DNA of 64,000 bases from Phascolomyces articulosus (Eukaryota > Mucoromycota > Mucoromycetes > Mucorales > Lichtheimiaceae): positions 310,001-374,000 of the forward strand of contig JAIXMP010000001.1 of assembly GCA_025677815.1 (NCBI GenBank), read 5' to 3'. This document shows, one piece after another, positions 62,518-64,000 of the stretch. The stretch's first letter is position 1; each line of letters begins with the position of its first letter. The translations under genes were made by a program, and so were the position numbers. Below the pieces are notes generated by a model. The model was given only the letters and a program-made list of their open reading frames with translations, was not told the DNA's origin and ran no database searches.

Positions 62518-63896
62518 TATTTAAAAGTTGATACAATTCAGTTCGGTGTGGATTACAAAACGAGGAGATTTATTCTTGTTCTTTTTATTGTGCAGTAATA
62601 AGAGGATAAATTTGGGTAATTTTCTTGTCTAATGTACTTGACATTCAGCAATATATACTTTTTGAATCATTTCTTTGTTTACCTTGTTTGGATAAAACCT
62701 GTGTTGAAATGTATATCCTAAATATTACTTGTATAACTTTATATGAGTGTTGGTCCCCAAGTTACTATTATGTACCACTAATATTAAGTTAAAATCAGAT
62801 TGCGTCATTGTGTTTTCTAGCCCAATATATTATATGCCTATTGAACTACATGAATATTGATTGTGTAAAAAAATATAGTAACGTAAGATAATTCCTTACA
62901 GAGGTGGGGAGAAACATGGTGTTAATTTATACCAGAGCATATATTTTATATTGGCTTCATTATACTATTTTATATAATACATGTACGTCAGATAAAAATA
63001 AAGTGAATCGAAGTTTTCATTGATTGTTCGCCAAAAATCCTTTGTAGTTTCAAAAAAAAAATTGTTGGATGATACTAATAATGATGATATGTATTTGATA
63101 CCAGTGTATATATACCCTCATAACTAAACAGCACTCCGGAATAATCAACCATTCATCCAGTATAAAATAAACATTCAAATTATAACAATGACGGTAAAAA
63201 ATGTAAACGACACGATAACTAGTACTGAAAGGTTTAATATATGAATGTGGCAAGAGTTATTTCTTAGAGGATAGTAAACTATCATGATTTTCAATAACAT
63301 AAACGAGAGTATATGCTTTTGGGCTTCTATTTCGTAGACTGGAGTCCATGTAAAGTAGGCAAGAATGGAAGGTTTTGAGTAGCATCATTTTTGAACGCAT
63401 AGGACTATGGCGATTCATTTATATATCTGTTCTTGTTTTCCAACATTTGCAAGTGCATTCGAGTTGTTTTTTTGTAACCATTATGATATGATCAAAGAGG
63501 TAAAACATAAATATATATATGTATCTGAAAAAATTGACAAGCTTCTTTGTTTTTATCATCATTGCTTTGTGAGAAAACATGGAACTGAATATACCTACGT
63601 ACAAAAAAAACGAGGATCAACAGTACGCATTTTCCAATACTTAGCACGTAAATAGTTAATGTCAACTTCTTCCTATTCATTTCTAGAATTTAAAAAAATG
63701 TATGCATAAACTTTGACATCTCTATCAAATCAATCATCTACATGAATCCATGAAATAGTATGTATAGTATGAGTATTTTTTTTTTAAGAAAAAAGGTATA
63801 TGTAAACCCAGGAAGAAGAAATAAACTATAAAATGCCTTATCCAAAACTCCTAAAAATAACACATCACTCACTAACCAAGTTATTTCATCCAAATC
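62518..63896. other. AT-rich region before the window edge
   Basis: About 1.4 kb with no supported gene. A TATA-like tataaaatg lies near 63827-63835, suitable for the edge frame at 63897. Confidence 0.4.
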
Positions 63897-64000
63897 ATGC
63901 ACGGTATTATTTCAATCACTGACCCTTTTCCACTTTTAGCCATCGTTTCTGCCAAAGCTCAGTAGTTTGCAGAAGAAGGTAATCAACAACAAGCTCAAAG
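63897..64000 (+). CDS. 5' end of a gene interrupted by an in-frame TAG (cut by window)
   Basis: A TATA-like motif and a C/A-rich leader (about 63860-63896) precede ATG CAC GGT. The frame reads MHGIISITDPFPLLAIVSAK, then AQ, TAG (63963-63965), then FAEEGNQQQAQ to the window end without further stops. The sequence after TAG keeps coding composition, and one base change (CAG to TAG) would explain it. An alternative 36-nt intron (63904-63939) leaves the same TAG in frame. It may be a pseudogene, a readthrough gene or a mis-called intron. Family unknown. Confidence 0.4.

Overview
The window looks like nuclear DNA of an early-diverging fungus, most likely Mucoromycota (Mucorales-like). It is very AT-rich between genes. 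Genes have many short GT-AG introns, and the set is fungal/eukaryotic housekeeping (importin-alpha, RPN12, cornichon/ERV14, NUS1, SND2, METTL5, CDC73). A WNK-type kinase, a decayed LINE and a small cysteine-containing secreted protein fit the same placement. This is inference from content; no marker gene fixes the species.

Layout. 1-19523 is the unusual part: two inverted arms of about 2.96 kb (1-2956 and 16568-19523) mirror each other with no difference where I compared them, and enclose about 13.6 kb. Each arm carries one copy of an 89-aa protein gene with its TATA/STRE-like promoter and a spliced membrane-protein fragment. The loop holds an N-terminally short CDC73-like gene (3916-5411), a six-exon MFS monocarboxylate-type transporter with 14- and 18-nt exons (10815-12705), and a frameshifted single-pass membrane protein (15107-15702). 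A structured dispersed element (16401-16567) ends exactly where the right arm begins; its only other copy seen here is at 57631-57790. From 19524 to 28181 there is mostly gene-poor DNA with a pirin gene (23305-24288) and a heavily decayed gene (25463-27411).

28182-41020 is dense and housekeeping: importin-alpha, a DUF218 protein, a LITAF-domain protein and a WNK kinase, all on the minus strand, then RPN12 and ERV14 on the plus strand (RPN12 diverges from WNK). 41590-55935 holds a LINE relic, a 1284-aa tomosyn/Sro7 (Lgl family) protein, a decayed stretch, an EamA/DMT transporter, an acyl-CoA-ligase (ANL) gene, a candidate structured RNA (about 53590-53830) and NUS1. 55936-64000 holds relics, the second copy of the dispersed element, SND2/TMEM208, METTL5, a secreted-protein gene with a homopolymer frameshift, and the start of a gene interrupted by an in-frame TAG at the window edge.

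Functional themes: several intact genes act in membrane traffic and the ER (ERV14 cargo receptor, tomosyn/Sro7 SNARE regulator, SND2 ER targeting, NUS1 dolichol synthesis, LITAF endosomal protein). The others serve proteasome, nuclear import, rRNA methylation and transcription. Nothing suggests an operon-like system. Most multi-exon models were built by hand from GT-AG sites and reading-frame continuity, so exon edges are predictions.
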